Assembly (NCBI GenBank): GCA_019634735.1
Contig: JAHCAT010000006.1
Coordinates: 62,001 to 126,000 of the forward strand
Direction of reading: 5' to 3'
Origin: Lysobacterales bacterium
Lineage (GTDB): Bacteria; Pseudomonadota; Gammaproteobacteria; Xanthomonadales; UBA2363
DNA length: 64,000 nt
Shown: piece after piece, positions 48,059 through 59,051 of the stretch
Layout: every line of letters starts with the position of its first letter
Numbering within the stretch: position 1 is the stretch's first letter
Notes under the pieces: generated by a model
The model's input: the letters and a program-made list of their open reading frames with translations, nothing else
What the model was told of the DNA's origin: nothing
The model's database searches: none
Translations under genes and position numbers: made by a program

Positions 48059-49651
48059 GTGGACCAGGTGCCCAGCGACCCGAACTCCCCCGCAATGGCG
48101 GCCCTGCAACAGGCCTATGTCCGTGCATGCGGGCAGCGGCCGGCGGGCGATCCGGTGCGCATGCAGGCCGCGGAAGCGGTGGCGATGGCCGGCGGCGACG
48201 CCGTGGCCTGGCTCAATCTCGCCTTCGAGCACTTCGCGGGCTGGCGGTTCGGCCACGGCCATGCCGCGCTGGCCGAGTCCCTGCGCCGCGACCCCGGGCT
48301 GCTGGCCGCCCGGTGGCTGCATTTCCAGTTTCCCGAGGCGCCGTCGCCCGCGGACGAGGACGACGCCGAGCGTTTCCGCCAGCGCTGGGAAGCCGGCGTC
48401 GCCGCCTTCGAGGCGATGGATTTCCGGCAACCGGCCTTGCGTGCCCAGGTGTTCGGCTGCATCGGCTCGGCACCCGCCTTCTACCGCCACTACGTGGACG
48501 ACGCTGTAGCCGCTGCGAAACGCTACGGCCGACTGGTGCACCGGATGATGGCGGCGCTCGATCCTGGCGAGCCGGCGCGGGCGATGCGCAGCGGCCGCCG
48601 ACGGATCCTGTTCGTTTCCCCGAACCTGTTCCAGCACACCGTCGCCCGCCTGTTCCTGCCCCTGATCGAGGACCTCGACGCCGCGCGTTTCGATGTCCAC
48701 CTGGCGCACCTGGGCGCGGAGTCGGACGCGATGACCGCGCGCGCGCGCGCCGCCGGCACCTTCCATGCCGGACCCCGGGCCGGACCGCAGTGGCGACAGT
48801 TGTTCGCCGAGCTGGCACCGGACGTGATCGTCTACCTGGACATCGGCATGCATCCCCTGCCGCAGGTGCTGGCGGCGCTGCGCCTGGCGCCCGTGCAGTG
48901 CGTGCTCTGGGGGCACCCGGTGACCACCGGCCTGCCCACCATCGACTGGTTCATCAGCGCCGACGCGCTGGAGCCGGCCGACGCGCAGGACCACTACAGC
49001 GAGCGCCTGCTGCGCCTTCCGGGCCTGGGCAACGGCCTGGAGCCTCCCGCCGCCGCGGCCGCGCCGCCGGCGCCAGGGACCAACCTGCTGTGCGCGCAGA
49101 GCGTGTTCAAGCTGATGCCGGCCCAGGACGCGCTGTTCGCTCGTGTCCTGGCCGCCCTGCCGGCGGCGCGGCTGCATCTGATCCCGCATTTCGACGCCGG
49201 GGTACGCGCCGGCCTGCTCGACCGGCTGCGGTCTTGCCTGGCCGGACACGGTATCGATGCCGACCGCCGGGTGGTCATGCATGGTTACCAGCCGCTGGAC
49301 GGATTCCTGGCGCTGGCCGACGGCTGCGCCGTCAACCTGGACAGCATCGGCTGGTCGGGCGGCATGAGCGGCATGGACCTTCTGCGCCGCGGCCTGCCCA
49401 CGGTCACCCTGCCGGGACGGACGCTGCGCAGCCGGCAGACCGCCGTGCTGCTGGAACGGATGGGCGTCGCCGAGCTGATCGCCAGGGACGAGGCCGACTG
49501 GTGCGCCAAGGCGATCGCGCTGGCCGGCGACCCCGGGCGCCGCCAGGACCTGTCCGGGCAACTGCGGCAGGCGGCCCCGGCCGCTCTCGACGACCGCGCC
49601 GCGAGCGCGGCTGCCCTGGCCGAGTTCCTGGCCACCTGCGGCCCGGCCTGA
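48059..49651 (+). CDS. GT41-like (O-GlcNAc-transferase-type) glycosyltransferase
   Basis: 530 residues from GTG 48059; ATG 48095 is possible. The N-terminal 170 residues are helical and may be TPR-like. The C-terminal GT-B part has [56 protein letters not shown] and [13 protein letters not shown], then [20 protein letters not shown] and [21 protein letters not shown]. These match the SPINDLY/OGT-like catalytic layout. The acceptor is unknown: protein O-glycosylation or a surface sugar are both possible. It lies between glyA (divergent) and ettA (113 bp downstream). Confidence 0.8.
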   Translation: MDQVPSDPNSPAMAALQQAYVRACGQRPAGDPVRMQAAEAVAMAGGDAVAWLNLAFEHFAGWRFGHGHAALAESLRRDPGLLAARWLHFQFPEAPSPADEDDAERFRQRWEAGVAAFEAMDFRQPALRAQVFGCIGSAPAFYRHYVDDAVAAAKRYGRLVHRMMAALDPGEPARAMRSGRRRILFVSPNLFQHTVARLFLPLIEDLDAARFDVHLAHLGAESDAMTARARAAGTFHAGPRAGPQWRQLFAELAPDVIVYLDIGMHPLPQVLAALRLAPVQCVLWGHPVTTGLPTIDWFISADALEPADAQDHYSERLLRLPGLGNGLEPPAAAAAPPAPGTNLLCAQSVFKLMPAQDALFARVLAALPAARLHLIPHFDAGVRAGLLDRLRSCLAGHGIDADRRVVMHGYQPLDGFLALADGCAVNLDSIGWSGGMSGMDLLRRGLPTVTLPGRTLRSRQTAVLLERMGVAELIARDEADWCAKAIALAGDPGRRQDLSGQLRQAAPAALDDRAASAAALAEFLATCGPA

Positions 49652-49764
49652 ACGGACGCGCCTCGCACCATGGCGCCGGCCCGGCGGCTGCCCGATAATG
49701 CCCGGCTGTTTCCTTCTTTCCGCACCGGCGCCCGGATCAGGCCGCGCCGCAGCCAGGACACGCC

Positions 49765-51426
<1,662 letters not shown>

Positions 51427-51480
51427 TCGGGAGCCGGGACTGGGGAGCCGGTACCCGGTACCCGGGACTCGGGACTCGGA
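51427..51480 (+). repeat. Heptamer stretch behind ettA
   Basis: GGGAGCC, GGGACTG, GGTACCC, GGGACTC units starting 2-3 bases after the ettA stop, G-rich in the gene direction. The rest of the gap to the IS element holds R1 copy C (51493-51645) and a short tandem of CTTTTGCCTTTCGG-like units near 51712-51740. Confidence 0.75.
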
Positions 51481-51492
51481 GCGCGCAGTACT

Positions 51493-51645
51493 CCCCTCTC
51501 CCTCAGGGAGAGGGGCTGGGGGAGAGGGCCGGGGCTGGCCATGATCTGCATCGTTGCCGGCGCAGCAGTGCGCGCTGCCCAGGCAGCCCTCTCCCCCGCC
51601 CCTCCCCCGCAGGCGGGGGAGGGGAGAAGTGCGGCGCCCCGGCAC
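51493..51645 (-). repeat. Dispersed hairpin repeat R1, copy C (inverted)
   Basis: On the minus strand it reads like R1: the 12-bp G/C hairpin, the GCAACGATGCAGATCATGG core and the CCCCTCTCCC...GGGAGAGGGG hairpin (51493-51515, loop TCA). Scattered substitutions show it is older or more diverged than copies A and B. The terminal 22-bp repeats are absent. Confidence 0.7.
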
Positions 51646-51763
51646 GGATGATGCGGGGCGCGCGCCATGGACTGGCGTCGCATTTCGATGTTCGGCTCCC
51701 GCTGTTCGGCTTTTGCCTTTCGGCTTTTGCCTTTCGGCGTTCGGTGGTCGCTGGCCGCGGGCG

Positions 51764-53095
51764 TGTCCGATTTTTCGTGTGTGAGGCGGTGTAGTCTCGG
51801 TGCTTCCGTCAACGGGCCAGCGTGAATCGGTCGTCGTAGATTATCGCGAACTGGTTCATTGCCGCCCTCCAGTCGCGGCTTGCGCGGCTCCAGTCGGCGG
51901 TGATGTTGCGCAAGGCCAGCCAGATCAGCTTGGTGGCGGCCTCGTCGCTTGGGAAGTGGCCGCGGGTCTTGATGATCTTGCGCAGGCGCTCATGCACGCT
52001 CTCGATCGCGTTTGTCGTGTAGATCACACGCCGCACGTCCGGCGGGAAGGCGAAAAACGGCACTACGCGCGTCCAGGCGCGGCGCCAGGCGGCGACCACC
52101 GTCGGGAAGCGCTGACCCCAGTCGCCGGCCTCGAACGCGTCCAGCGCGGCCTCAGCGACCTCGGCTGTCGGCGCGGTGTAGATCGGCTTGATCGCCGCGG
52201 CCAGCGCCTTGCGGTCCTTCCAGCTCGCGTACTCCAGGCTGTTGCGGATCAGGTGCACGATGCAGGTCTGCAGCGTGCTCGCCGGGAATACCGCCTCCAG
52301 CGCCTCGGGGAAGCCCTTGAGGCCGTCGGCCACGCCGATCAGGATGTCACCCACCCCTCGGGTCTAGAGGTCGTTGAACACCCGCATCCAGAACTTCGCA
52401 CCCTCGGTGTTCTCGATCCAAAGTCCAAGGATGTCGCGGGTGCCGTCGGCCAGACCGCCCAGCGCCAGGTACACAGCCTTGTTGCGCACCACACCGTCCC
52501 CGCGGATCTTCACCCGCAGCGCGTCGAAGAACACCACCGGATACATCGCTTCCAGCGGCCGCGCCTGCCATGCGGTCACTTCGGCCATCACCTCGTCGGT
52601 GACCTTGCTGATGAACTCCGGCGACACCTCGACGCTGTACATCTCGGCCAGATGGCCCTGGATCTCCCGCACTGTCATGCCGCGGGCGTACATCGAGACG
52701 ATGCGCTCGTCGAACCCGGCAAAACGCCGCTCATGCTTGGGGATCAGCTGCGGCTCGAAAGTCCCGGTCCGGTCCCGTGGCACATCGATGCGCAACGGGC
52801 CCTCTTCGGTCAGCACCGTCTTGCAGCTGCGACCATTGCGGTGGTTGCCGCTCCCGCCCTCGGCGTTGGCCAGGTGAAGGCCCAGCTCGGCTCCCAGCGC
52901 CCGCTCGATCACGGCCTTCTTGAGCTGCTGAAACACAGCCTCGACCCCCGCGGCGTCCATCGGGCCCGGGATCAGCTTCTCCAGAAACTCCTTTGGCAAA
53001 TCAAGGGCCGGCGTGACCACCGGCGTCTTCTTCTTGCGGGGCATACATGCTCATTGGCAGCCTCATGGTATGCCTCTCACACAAAATTTCTGACA
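51764..53095 (-). mobile_element. IS256-family insertion sequence
   Basis: About 1.33 kb. Ends are imperfect 24-bp inverted repeats: left TGTCCGATTTTTCG... at 51764-51787 and right, on the minus strand, TGTCAGAAATTTTG... at 53072-53095, matching at 19 of 24 positions. The only content is the transposase. I could not find a convincing target duplication in the flanks, which suggests age or rearrangement. It separates the repeat/ettA side from the low-G+C and polysaccharide side. Confidence 0.8.
51809..53044 (-). pseudogene. IS256-type (mutator) transposase interrupted by an in-frame TAG
   Basis: The 412-codon frame is continuous except for TAG at 52364-52366, giving pieces of 226 and about 181 residues. 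The N-terminal piece has ALGAELGLHLA and GNHRNGRSCKTVLTEEG; VVFFDALRVKIRGDG is the first Asp motif of the DDE domain. After the stop comes TRGVGDILIGVADGLKGF (second Asp) and TTNAIESVHERLRK with the catalytic Glu. At the stop, relatives read FNDLKTRGV, so AAG to TAG is the simplest change. All catalytic residues remain; inactivation is by the single codon unless it is read through. Confidence 0.9.
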
Positions 53096-53196
53096 GCCTC
53101 TCCGTCTTTAATCCGACCGGCCTTTTCCTAGATGCTCGACCCAGAAGAAGGGCCCGATCAAGAAAGAAATCTGAACCGGGCCCAATCTTTCCTAAG

Positions 53197-54375
53197 TCAC
53201 TGGCCAAAGACGACCACGGTATTGGTTAGATGCACATAGGATGTCGAGCTTCTACTTAGACCAAATTCCGTCGACCCCCCCTTGGGCACATACGGCCATA
53301 CCAATGTTCCACTCTGGGCTCCTTCGCACGCCCAGAGTGATGGTGGCCCGGCATTCTGAGAGATCCAAATGCAAATGCCATTATATCCAGAGCCTTGGAT
53401 GCTGTAGCTGATCGCGGTGCTACCGTGGGATTGGCCTGCCGGAACGTTCACCACTGTTGGGGATGCGGAGATCGTAGGCGCCGTTCCAGCAACTCCTGTG
53501 ACCACCACTTGGGCGAGATTTGGGGATGCTGATGTATTGCCACCCCCACTAACCCAAAAGGTTGAAGTGCCCCCTGCAGGAACATAAGGCCATACTTGAG
53601 AATGCGCCCCGCCACCCATGCATGACCACAGCCCGACTGGCCCACCAGAATTTTGCACCCAAACGCAAGCATTGTTGGCATTAGTGGTATTCCAACCAAC
53701 CGTGACTTCCCCAAAAGTGGAACCATAGGGCACAGTGACAGTCTGCGGCCACGCATTGATTGAAGCGCTTTGCGGGTAACAGTTCGTGTCGCGTCCGGAA
53801 ATACAAGAGACATGCTGCATTACAAAGTCTGGACCGGACGTTCCGCACGATGGGGGAAGCCCAGTCTGGATAACGACCCAACCAGTCGGCACACCTACTG
53901 CGGAGCAATACCTTAGAGTTCCGCCCACAGGAATGTCATAATATGAGGTGAATCTATACTGGTTGTAACAATAGCCGATGGGCCAACAAACCTGATGGTA
54001 GGTGGGAGTGAATGGAGGCGTGCATACGGATGAGTTGGCCGTGTAAGTTATAGTCCATCCGTTAGGCGGCAATGCGTTTCCGGGAGTCGTACAAGTAAGC
54101 GGAGTGGTCGCTTTTGGAGCATTTGTTGCATCGGCCATCGAATCAAGGCTGTGCTCAAACCCTGTTAGCGGATCAGCCAAGATCTCCCATTCTGCAGGTA
54201 TGAGCGCAAGCTCCGGCCTAGTTCGCACATCGAGCGCGTCGGATGACACGCTGCCCCCGGAAATTGGCCTAAACAACTCTGTCGATGCGAAACTATCCTC
54301 TGATGCAACTCCACCGACAGCACCGAGCGTCGAGACAAGACCAAATACCCACCTTCCCACCTTACAGGCTCTCAT
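53197..54375 (-). CDS. Secreted two-repeat protein in low-G+C DNA, unknown function
   Basis: 392 residues from ATG 54375 (GGGAG 9 bases before; MRACKVGRWVFG). It has a signal peptide ending near GGVAS. Residues 211-294 and 308-391 are two copies of a beta-rich unit with the pattern V-x-VP-x-G...C-x-W...G-P...LW-x-C-x-G...VWPYVP-x-GG, each with a conserved Cys pair. A Cys-rich segment lies at 95-200. The DNA is clearly poorer in G+C than the neighbours (two 60-base lines counted gave 35 and 25 G+C). With the adjacent IS this suggests horizontal transfer. It could be a surface or lectin-like protein; function unknown. Confidence 0.75.
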   Translation of the reverse strand: MRACKVGRWVFGLVSTLGAVGGVASEDSFASTELFRPISGGSVSSDALDVRTRPELALIPAEWEILADPLTGFEHSLDSMADATNAPKATTPLTCTTPGNALPPNGWTITYTANSSVCTPPFTPTYHQVCWPIGYCYNQYRFTSYYDIPVGGTLRYCSAVGVPTGWVVIQTGLPPSCGTSGPDFVMQHVSCISGRDTNCYPQSASINAWPQTVTVPYGSTFGEVTVGWNTTNANNACVWVQNSGGPVGLWSCMGGGAHSQVWPYVPAGGTSTFWVSGGGNTSASPNLAQVVVTGVAGTAPTISASPTVVNVPAGQSHGSTAISYSIQGSGYNGICIWISQNAGPPSLWACEGAQSGTLVWPYVPKGGSTEFGLSRSSTSYVHLTNTVVVFGQ

Positions 54376-54536
54376 GCGCCTAACTCCCTTTGCGTTGTGA
54401 CAGATGTCCTGGAGAAGCACCCCCATCATCTGCACATGAACAGTACGGCTTTAGTGTTTTGTATACCGCGAAAAGCGTCACAAAACTAATTCGCCCGAGA
54501 TGCCATCAACATGCATATCGCCAGCCTCACCGAAAT

Positions 54537-55451
54537 CTAGTGGCGGCGCCGCAGTAGTAGGAACGGTAGGCGGGCGAGCAGACGAACCGACAGGCCGGCG
54601 GCGACCGAGATGCACTGGGCCGCGCCAGCGGCGGGGTAGTGCTTGCGGTAGTAGCGCCAGAGCGAACGGGTCTTCTGCCACTCCACCCATAGCGGCCGGC
54701 GCCGGCCGGAGACGCCGCCCAGGTGCACCACGGCGACGTCGCCAGCGCGCGCGACCGCCCTGCCCGCCTCGCGCACGCGACGGCACAGGTCGAGGTCTTC
54801 GGCATGCAGGAGGAATCGTTCGTCCATGCCGCCCAGCCGGAGGTACAGGCCGAGGTCGACCAGCATCACCGAGCCGTTGACCGCGTCGACCGGCTCCGGA
54901 TGGCCGGCCGCCTTCGCGTCGGTCGTCGCCTCGATGCCCTCCCGACCTGCCCAGCGGTCCAGGCGCAGCAGGCTGGCGAGGCTACGCGCGGGTGTCGGTT
55001 CGCGACGACGCTGCGGGCCGTGCGGACGACCGGACTCGTCCAGAACCGCGCAGCCCAGCAGGCCGAGGGCGGGATCGGCATCGAGGTGGCGGCGCAGCCG
55101 CGCGACCGCATCGGCGCCCAGGAAGGCATCGGGATTGAGCAGCAGCAAGGCGTCGCCCCGCGCCTGGGCCGCGCCCTGGTTGCAGGCCGCGGCGAACCCG
55201 CGATTGGCTTCATTGGCGAGCAGGTGCAGGCAGGGCTCACGCGCCAGCCGCGCCTGTACCAGCTCCACCGTGCCGTCATCCGAACCATTGTCGACCACGA
55301 TCACCTCGACCGCCGCCGACTGCGACAGCGCTGCATCCAGGCAGCGCCCCAGGGTCGTCGCCGAGCGGTGGCTCACCACCACCACCGAGGTGAGGCCGGC
55401 GACAGGTTTGGAGACGGCCGGCGCCGCGCACTTGGCGGACGACGTGGCCAA
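54537..55451 (-). CDS. Family 2 glycosyltransferase (rhamnosyltransferase-like)
   Basis: 304 residues. GT-A fold: SVVVVSHRSATTLGRCL, VIVVDNGSDDGT, EANRGFAAACNQGAA, the metal-binding LLNPDAFL, and HAEDLDLCRRVREAG with the acid residues. It resembles WbbL-type transferases of O-antigen synthesis. It ends with a C-terminal basic amphipathic segment (LLARLPFLLLRRRH). Last gene of the polysaccharide run; 6 bp after the upstream gene. Confidence 0.88.
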   Translation of the reverse strand: MATSSAKCAAPAVSKPVAGLTSVVVVSHRSATTLGRCLDAALSQSAAVEVIVVDNGSDDGTVELVQARLAREPCLHLLANEANRGFAAACNQGAAQARGDALLLLNPDAFLGADAVARLRRHLDADPALGLLGCAVLDESGRPHGPQRRREPTPARSLASLLRLDRWAGREGIEATTDAKAAGHPEPVDAVNGSVMLVDLGLYLRLGGMDERFLLHAEDLDLCRRVREAGRAVARAGDVAVVHLGGVSGRRRPLWVEWQKTRSLWRYYRKHYPAAGAAQCISVAAGLSVRLLARLPFLLLRRRH

Positions 55452-55457
55452 GGTCGC

Positions 55458-57311
55458 TCAGTCCGCGAGCAGGCGGCCGCCCAGGTCCGCGGCGCGGCGC
55501 CACACTGCCGGCCAGAGGCGCCAGCTTGCCGCCAGATCGCGGCAGGCCGCCGCCAGGCGCTCGCCGCATTCTTCCGCGGTCAGCCCGGCCGGCCACTCGT
55601 CGAGCCGGGGCGGCTCGCCGGCAAGCAGTGCCCGGCCGTTGGCCTCGACGATCTGCCGGACGTCGGCCAGCCAGTACACCGGCGCCTTGGGGTTGTCGAG
55701 GATCTGCTGCTGCAGGTGCTCGATCAGGTCGGCACGGACGTAGCGCAGGTATTCCTCGAGCATCTCGATGCGGACAGCCAGCGGCGCGCCGGCCAGGTCC
55801 TCGAGCTGGGCGGCGAGCAGGGCCAGGCGTTCGCCTGGATCGGCGCTGCGTGCCGGCTGCGCCTGGTTGACGATCCACTCGCGCAGGAACCGGTTGATGC
55901 CAGGGGTCAGCGGCGCCATGGCCCGCGCGTGGCGGTCGCGGCGGCCCTCCTGGACGTGCCCGATGGTGATCGGCAGGTGCAGGGTCAGGGCATCGGGATA
56001 CAGGTAGCTGGCGGCGACGCCGAACAACCCGTCCTCGCCGCGACCGAGCACCGAGGTGCAGGGCAGCAGGGCGCTGTTGTCGAGCATGAAGGGCGTGAAC
56101 AGACCATGTGGCCGGGCGATCGCCCGCGCCGGCGCGAACTCCAGGGCCTCGGCGTGGATGTTGGCCAGGTAGCCCTCGCGACTGGCCCAGAACGCCTCGC
56201 GCGAGGGTCCGGCCAGACGGTACAGCCACAGGCTGTCGCCGGTGAAGGACGCACCGCGCGTACCGGTGAAGGTGGCCAGCACCCGGGCCTTGCCGCCCAG
56301 GTGCGCCAGGCGGGCCAGGGTCTGGCCACGAAGGCGCTGGCGATCGAGCCCGAGCAGCGCCGGATGCCGGGCGATGGCATTGCCCAGGGTGGAACCGACC
56401 AGGTCCTGCTGCAGGGCGAAGCCGTCCTCGGCAAGCGCCGGGCCGGTCGCCAGCGACGCGTCCAGTCCGTCCTGGAAGCGGGCCTCGAAGGACGTCGCCG
56501 GGGTGGGCTCCAGGCCGGGGCGGGCGACACTGGCCTGGTGGAACGGCAGGACGTAGTCGTCGTCCAGCATGGACAGTCGCGAGCCCGCCGACAGCAGCAG
56601 CGCCAGGTTGTAGCCACGACCGCCGCCGAACGCATCACTCGTGCGATCGCGCAGCAGCAGGGCACGCAGGACCTCGCGGGCCTGTGGCAGCTCCCGTGCC
56701 AGGCGCTCGGCCACGGCGGCGGCCTGTTCCGGCCCGATATGCCGGACCGGGACGCCTGCGCCCTGGGCATGCTCGCGGGCGAGCGAGAGATGGCGATCGC
56801 GGGCCGCCTGGTCGCGCGAGTCGTCGATGATCCATACCGCGTCCGTACGCCCGTGGCGACGGCCGTGCTCGGCAAGGCTGGCGAGCAGGCGGGCGAGTTG
56901 CGCCGGCCGGTCGCAGGCCCGGATGGCGATTGCCGCCAGCGCGACCGGTGCAGCCTCGCTGGTCTGCGTCAGGGCTGCCAGGAACTGGCTGTCGGTGCGC
57001 AACACGCCGCGCTCGGCAAGTCCCGCCAGCACGTGGCGGACGGCATCGGCCTGGCCGCCCAGCCCGGGCAGCACCGAGGTCACACGGGCGACATGTTCGT
57101 CCAGGGTCCGGAACTCCCGGCACTGGTCGAGCGCCTGCAGAACCTGGTGGGTCATGACGTGCAGTTCGCCACCGTCGCGCGCCTGGAATATGCACTCGCT
57201 GTTCGACAGGGAAGCGGCGCGGCCGTCCACCGCCGCGAGCAAGGGCCCTTGCGGTACCTGCGCAGCCGGCTGGGTGGCGTTGGGTGCGGCGGGGGTGGGG
57301 TCGAATTCCAT
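55458..57311 (-). CDS. PqqD-like domain fused to a glycosyltransferase-like domain
   Basis: 617 residues. Residues 37-106 look like a PqqD/RRE-type winged helix: VMTHQVLQALDQCREFRTLDEH (given here as VMTHQVLQALDQ and FRTLDEHVARV), ending HVLAGLAERGVLRTD. From about 125 there is a GT-A-like start, AIAIRACDRPAQLARLLASL, then VWIIDDSRD and an acidic SMLDDDYVLPF (250-252 D-D-D). The C-terminal 250 residues are helical and unassigned. The gene lies between a methyltransferase (1 bp gap) and a GT2 in an ABC-export locus. Glycosyl transfer is likely; the role of the PqqD-like part is unknown. Confidence 0.65.
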   Translation of the reverse strand: MEFDPTPAAPNATQPAAQVPQGPLLAAVDGRAASLSNSECIFQARDGGELHVMTHQVLQALDQCREFRTLDEHVARVTSVLPGLGGQADAVRHVLAGLAERGVLRTDSQFLAALTQTSEAAPVALAAIAIRACDRPAQLARLLASLAEHGRRHGRTDAVWIIDDSRDQAARDRHLSLAREHAQGAGVPVRHIGPEQAAAVAERLARELPQAREVLRALLLRDRTSDAFGGGRGYNLALLLSAGSRLSMLDDDYVLPFHQASVARPGLEPTPATSFEARFQDGLDASLATGPALAEDGFALQQDLVGSTLGNAIARHPALLGLDRQRLRGQTLARLAHLGGKARVLATFTGTRGASFTGDSLWLYRLAGPSREAFWASREGYLANIHAEALEFAPARAIARPHGLFTPFMLDNSALLPCTSVLGRGEDGLFGVAASYLYPDALTLHLPITIGHVQEGRRDRHARAMAPLTPGINRFLREWIVNQAQPARSADPGERLALLAAQLEDLAGAPLAVRIEMLEEYLRYVRADLIEHLQQQILDNPKAPVYWLADVRQIVEANGRALLAGEPPRLDEWPAGLTAEECGERLAAACRDLAASWRLWPAVWRRAADLGGRLLAD

Positions 57312-57312
57312 G

Positions 57313-58200
57313 TCAGGCCTGTCCGGGCTCGCGGGCGGATGCAGGCCGGGCCCGCAGCACGGCCAGCTCACGCTCGAGTTCGATGATGCGCCGGTCGGCC
57401 TGGATGACCCGCCGGATCTCCTGGTTGTAGTGCGCGTAGATGGAGTGCGCGGCATCGGCGAACACCGATACCGATGGCAGTGATGGCAGGTCGGCTTCGC
57501 TGCGCGCGCACATTGCCAGCCAGTAAACCGGCGACGGGTCGCCTCCCCGCCGCAGGACGCCATCGGCGGCGTCCATGCGGAGCTGCTCGCAACGGTCCTC
57601 AGTCTTCGGTTCCACCGCCCACACGGTCGATTGGAAGGCCAGGCGCTGACCGTACAGGCGTATCGCCGGAAAGTGCGGCCGCAACAGGCCGGTGAATTCG
57701 TCGCGGTCCAGCTCGCGCACGTGGAAGGGGTTGGGCGTGCCGTCGCCCTGTGCGTTGTAGGCGTGGCGGTCCGGCGAGGAAATCAGCAGGCAGCCGCCCG
57801 GCGCGAGCACGCGTGCGAATTCCGAGACCATCCGCGCCTGTTCGTCGAGGTGTTCGATAGTCTCGAACGAGACCACCAGATCGACGCTGGCATCGGCGAG
57901 CGGCAGCTCCGCCACACTGCCCTGCCGGAATTGCAGGCCTGCCCTGTCGCCATAGCGGCGGCGCGCATGCTCGATGGTCTGCGCATCGACGTCGACGCCG
58001 GTCACCTCGGTGGCGCCTTCTGCCAGGAACGCGCTGCCGTAGCCTTCGCCGCAGGCCGCATCGAGCACCCGGCGGCCGGCGGCCAGCGGCTGCGCCAGCG
58101 CGTAGCGGTGCCAGTGCTCGTACCACATCTCGCGCACGCATTCGGGCGTGAAGCGCTCACCTGTGAAGTCGAGGATGCCGGGGTTGTCGGTGTCGGTCAT
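57313..58200 (-). CDS. SAM-dependent methyltransferase of the polysaccharide locus
   Basis: 295 residues. Class I fold: VLDAACGEGYGSAFLA (SAM loop), VTGVDVDAQTIEHA, VVSFETIEHLDEQARM, GGCLLISSPDRHAYN. The C-terminal 60 residues form a likely coiled coil (EIRRVIQADRRIIELERELA). In ABC-dependent O-antigen systems, methyltransferases often cap the chain end and the caps are read by the Wzt C-terminal domain; this role is inferred. ATGA overlap with the GT2 upstream. Confidence 0.85.
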   Translation of the reverse strand: MTDTDNPGILDFTGERFTPECVREMWYEHWHRYALAQPLAAGRRVLDAACGEGYGSAFLAEGATEVTGVDVDAQTIEHARRRYGDRAGLQFRQGSVAELPLADASVDLVVSFETIEHLDEQARMVSEFARVLAPGGCLLISSPDRHAYNAQGDGTPNPFHVRELDRDEFTGLLRPHFPAIRLYGQRLAFQSTVWAVEPKTEDRCEQLRMDAADGVLRRGGDPSPVYWLAMCARSEADLPSLPSVSVFADAAHSIYAHYNQEIRRVIQADRRIIELERELAVLRARPASAREPGQA

Positions 58201-59051
58201 GGACGCAGTGCGGCCGCCAGCGCGGGATCGGCCAGGAGGGCCTTTCGGCGGGCGGCGTAGGGATCGGACCGGATGAAGTCCGCGATCAGGGCATTGTAGT
58301 GCGGATAGCGGGCGCACAGGCGCTGCAGCTGTCCGCCGCCCGGCCGGTGTCCGGTGGCGGCGAAGGAGGCGCCGCCGACATGCACGACGTAGGCGTCGTC
58401 GCACAGCGCGTGGCGCCAGCCGAACGCAGTGGCGCGCAGGCACCAGTCGTTCTCCTCGCCGTAGCCGCGGCCAAAGGTGGCGACATCGAAGTCGCCGACC
58501 TGATCCCAGGCGGCGCGGCGCAGGAACATGCAGAATCCGACCGCGGTGGGCAGCGACGGGTACTCGGGCCGTCCGGCGCCGGCCAGTGCCAGTGCCACGG
58601 CATCGGGGTCGGCAGGCACCTGGTTGTTCCGACACCAGTCCGGCAGGGAGCAGATCTCCGCGTTGTTGGACCAGGGCGTGACCGAGGCGATGGTCGGGTC
58701 GCTGTCGGCACATGCGAGCAGCCGCTCCAACCACCCCGGGGTCACCCTGGTATCGGAATTGAGCAGGATGACGTCGCCGGGCGCCCGCGCCACGGCGGCG
58801 TTCACGGTGGCGACGAAGCCGAGATTGCGGTCCTGCCGCAGCACCTGCACCCCCAGTCGACGCACCAGCGGATGTGCCGCCAGCAGTCCGGCCACGCCGG
58901 CCTCGGTGCTGGCATCGTCGACGAGCTGCACGGTTGCCCCGTCCGGCAATGTGCGTGCCAAGGCATCCAAACAGTCCTCGAGCAGATCCGCAGCGTTGTG
59001 GATCGGCACCACCACCTCGGGGGGGCGCGCCGCTTCCTGCACAGCGCTCAC
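58197..59051 (-). CDS. Family 2 glycosyltransferase
   Basis: 284 residues from GTG 59051. GT-A motifs: EVVVPIHNAADLLEDCL, VQLVDDASTEAG, DRNLGFVATVNAAV, ILLNSDTRVTPGWLE and GEENDWCLRATAFGW. Similar to rhamnan-type glycosyltransferases. GTGA overlap with wzt. Confidence 0.87.
   Translation of the reverse strand: MSAVQEAARPPEVVVPIHNAADLLEDCLDALARTLPDGATVQLVDDASTEAGVAGLLAAHPLVRRLGVQVLRQDRNLGFVATVNAAVARAPGDVILLNSDTRVTPGWLERLLACADSDPTIASVTPWSNNAEICSLPDWCRNNQVPADPDAVALALAGAGRPEYPSLPTAVGFCMFLRRAAWDQVGDFDVATFGRGYGEENDWCLRATAFGWRHALCDDAYVVHVGGASFAATGHRPGGGQLQRLCARYPHYNALIADFIRSDPYAARRKALLADPALAAALRP

Noticed and set aside
51755..53104. Target-site duplication of the IS element
   Set aside because: The 8-9 bases outside each end do not match.
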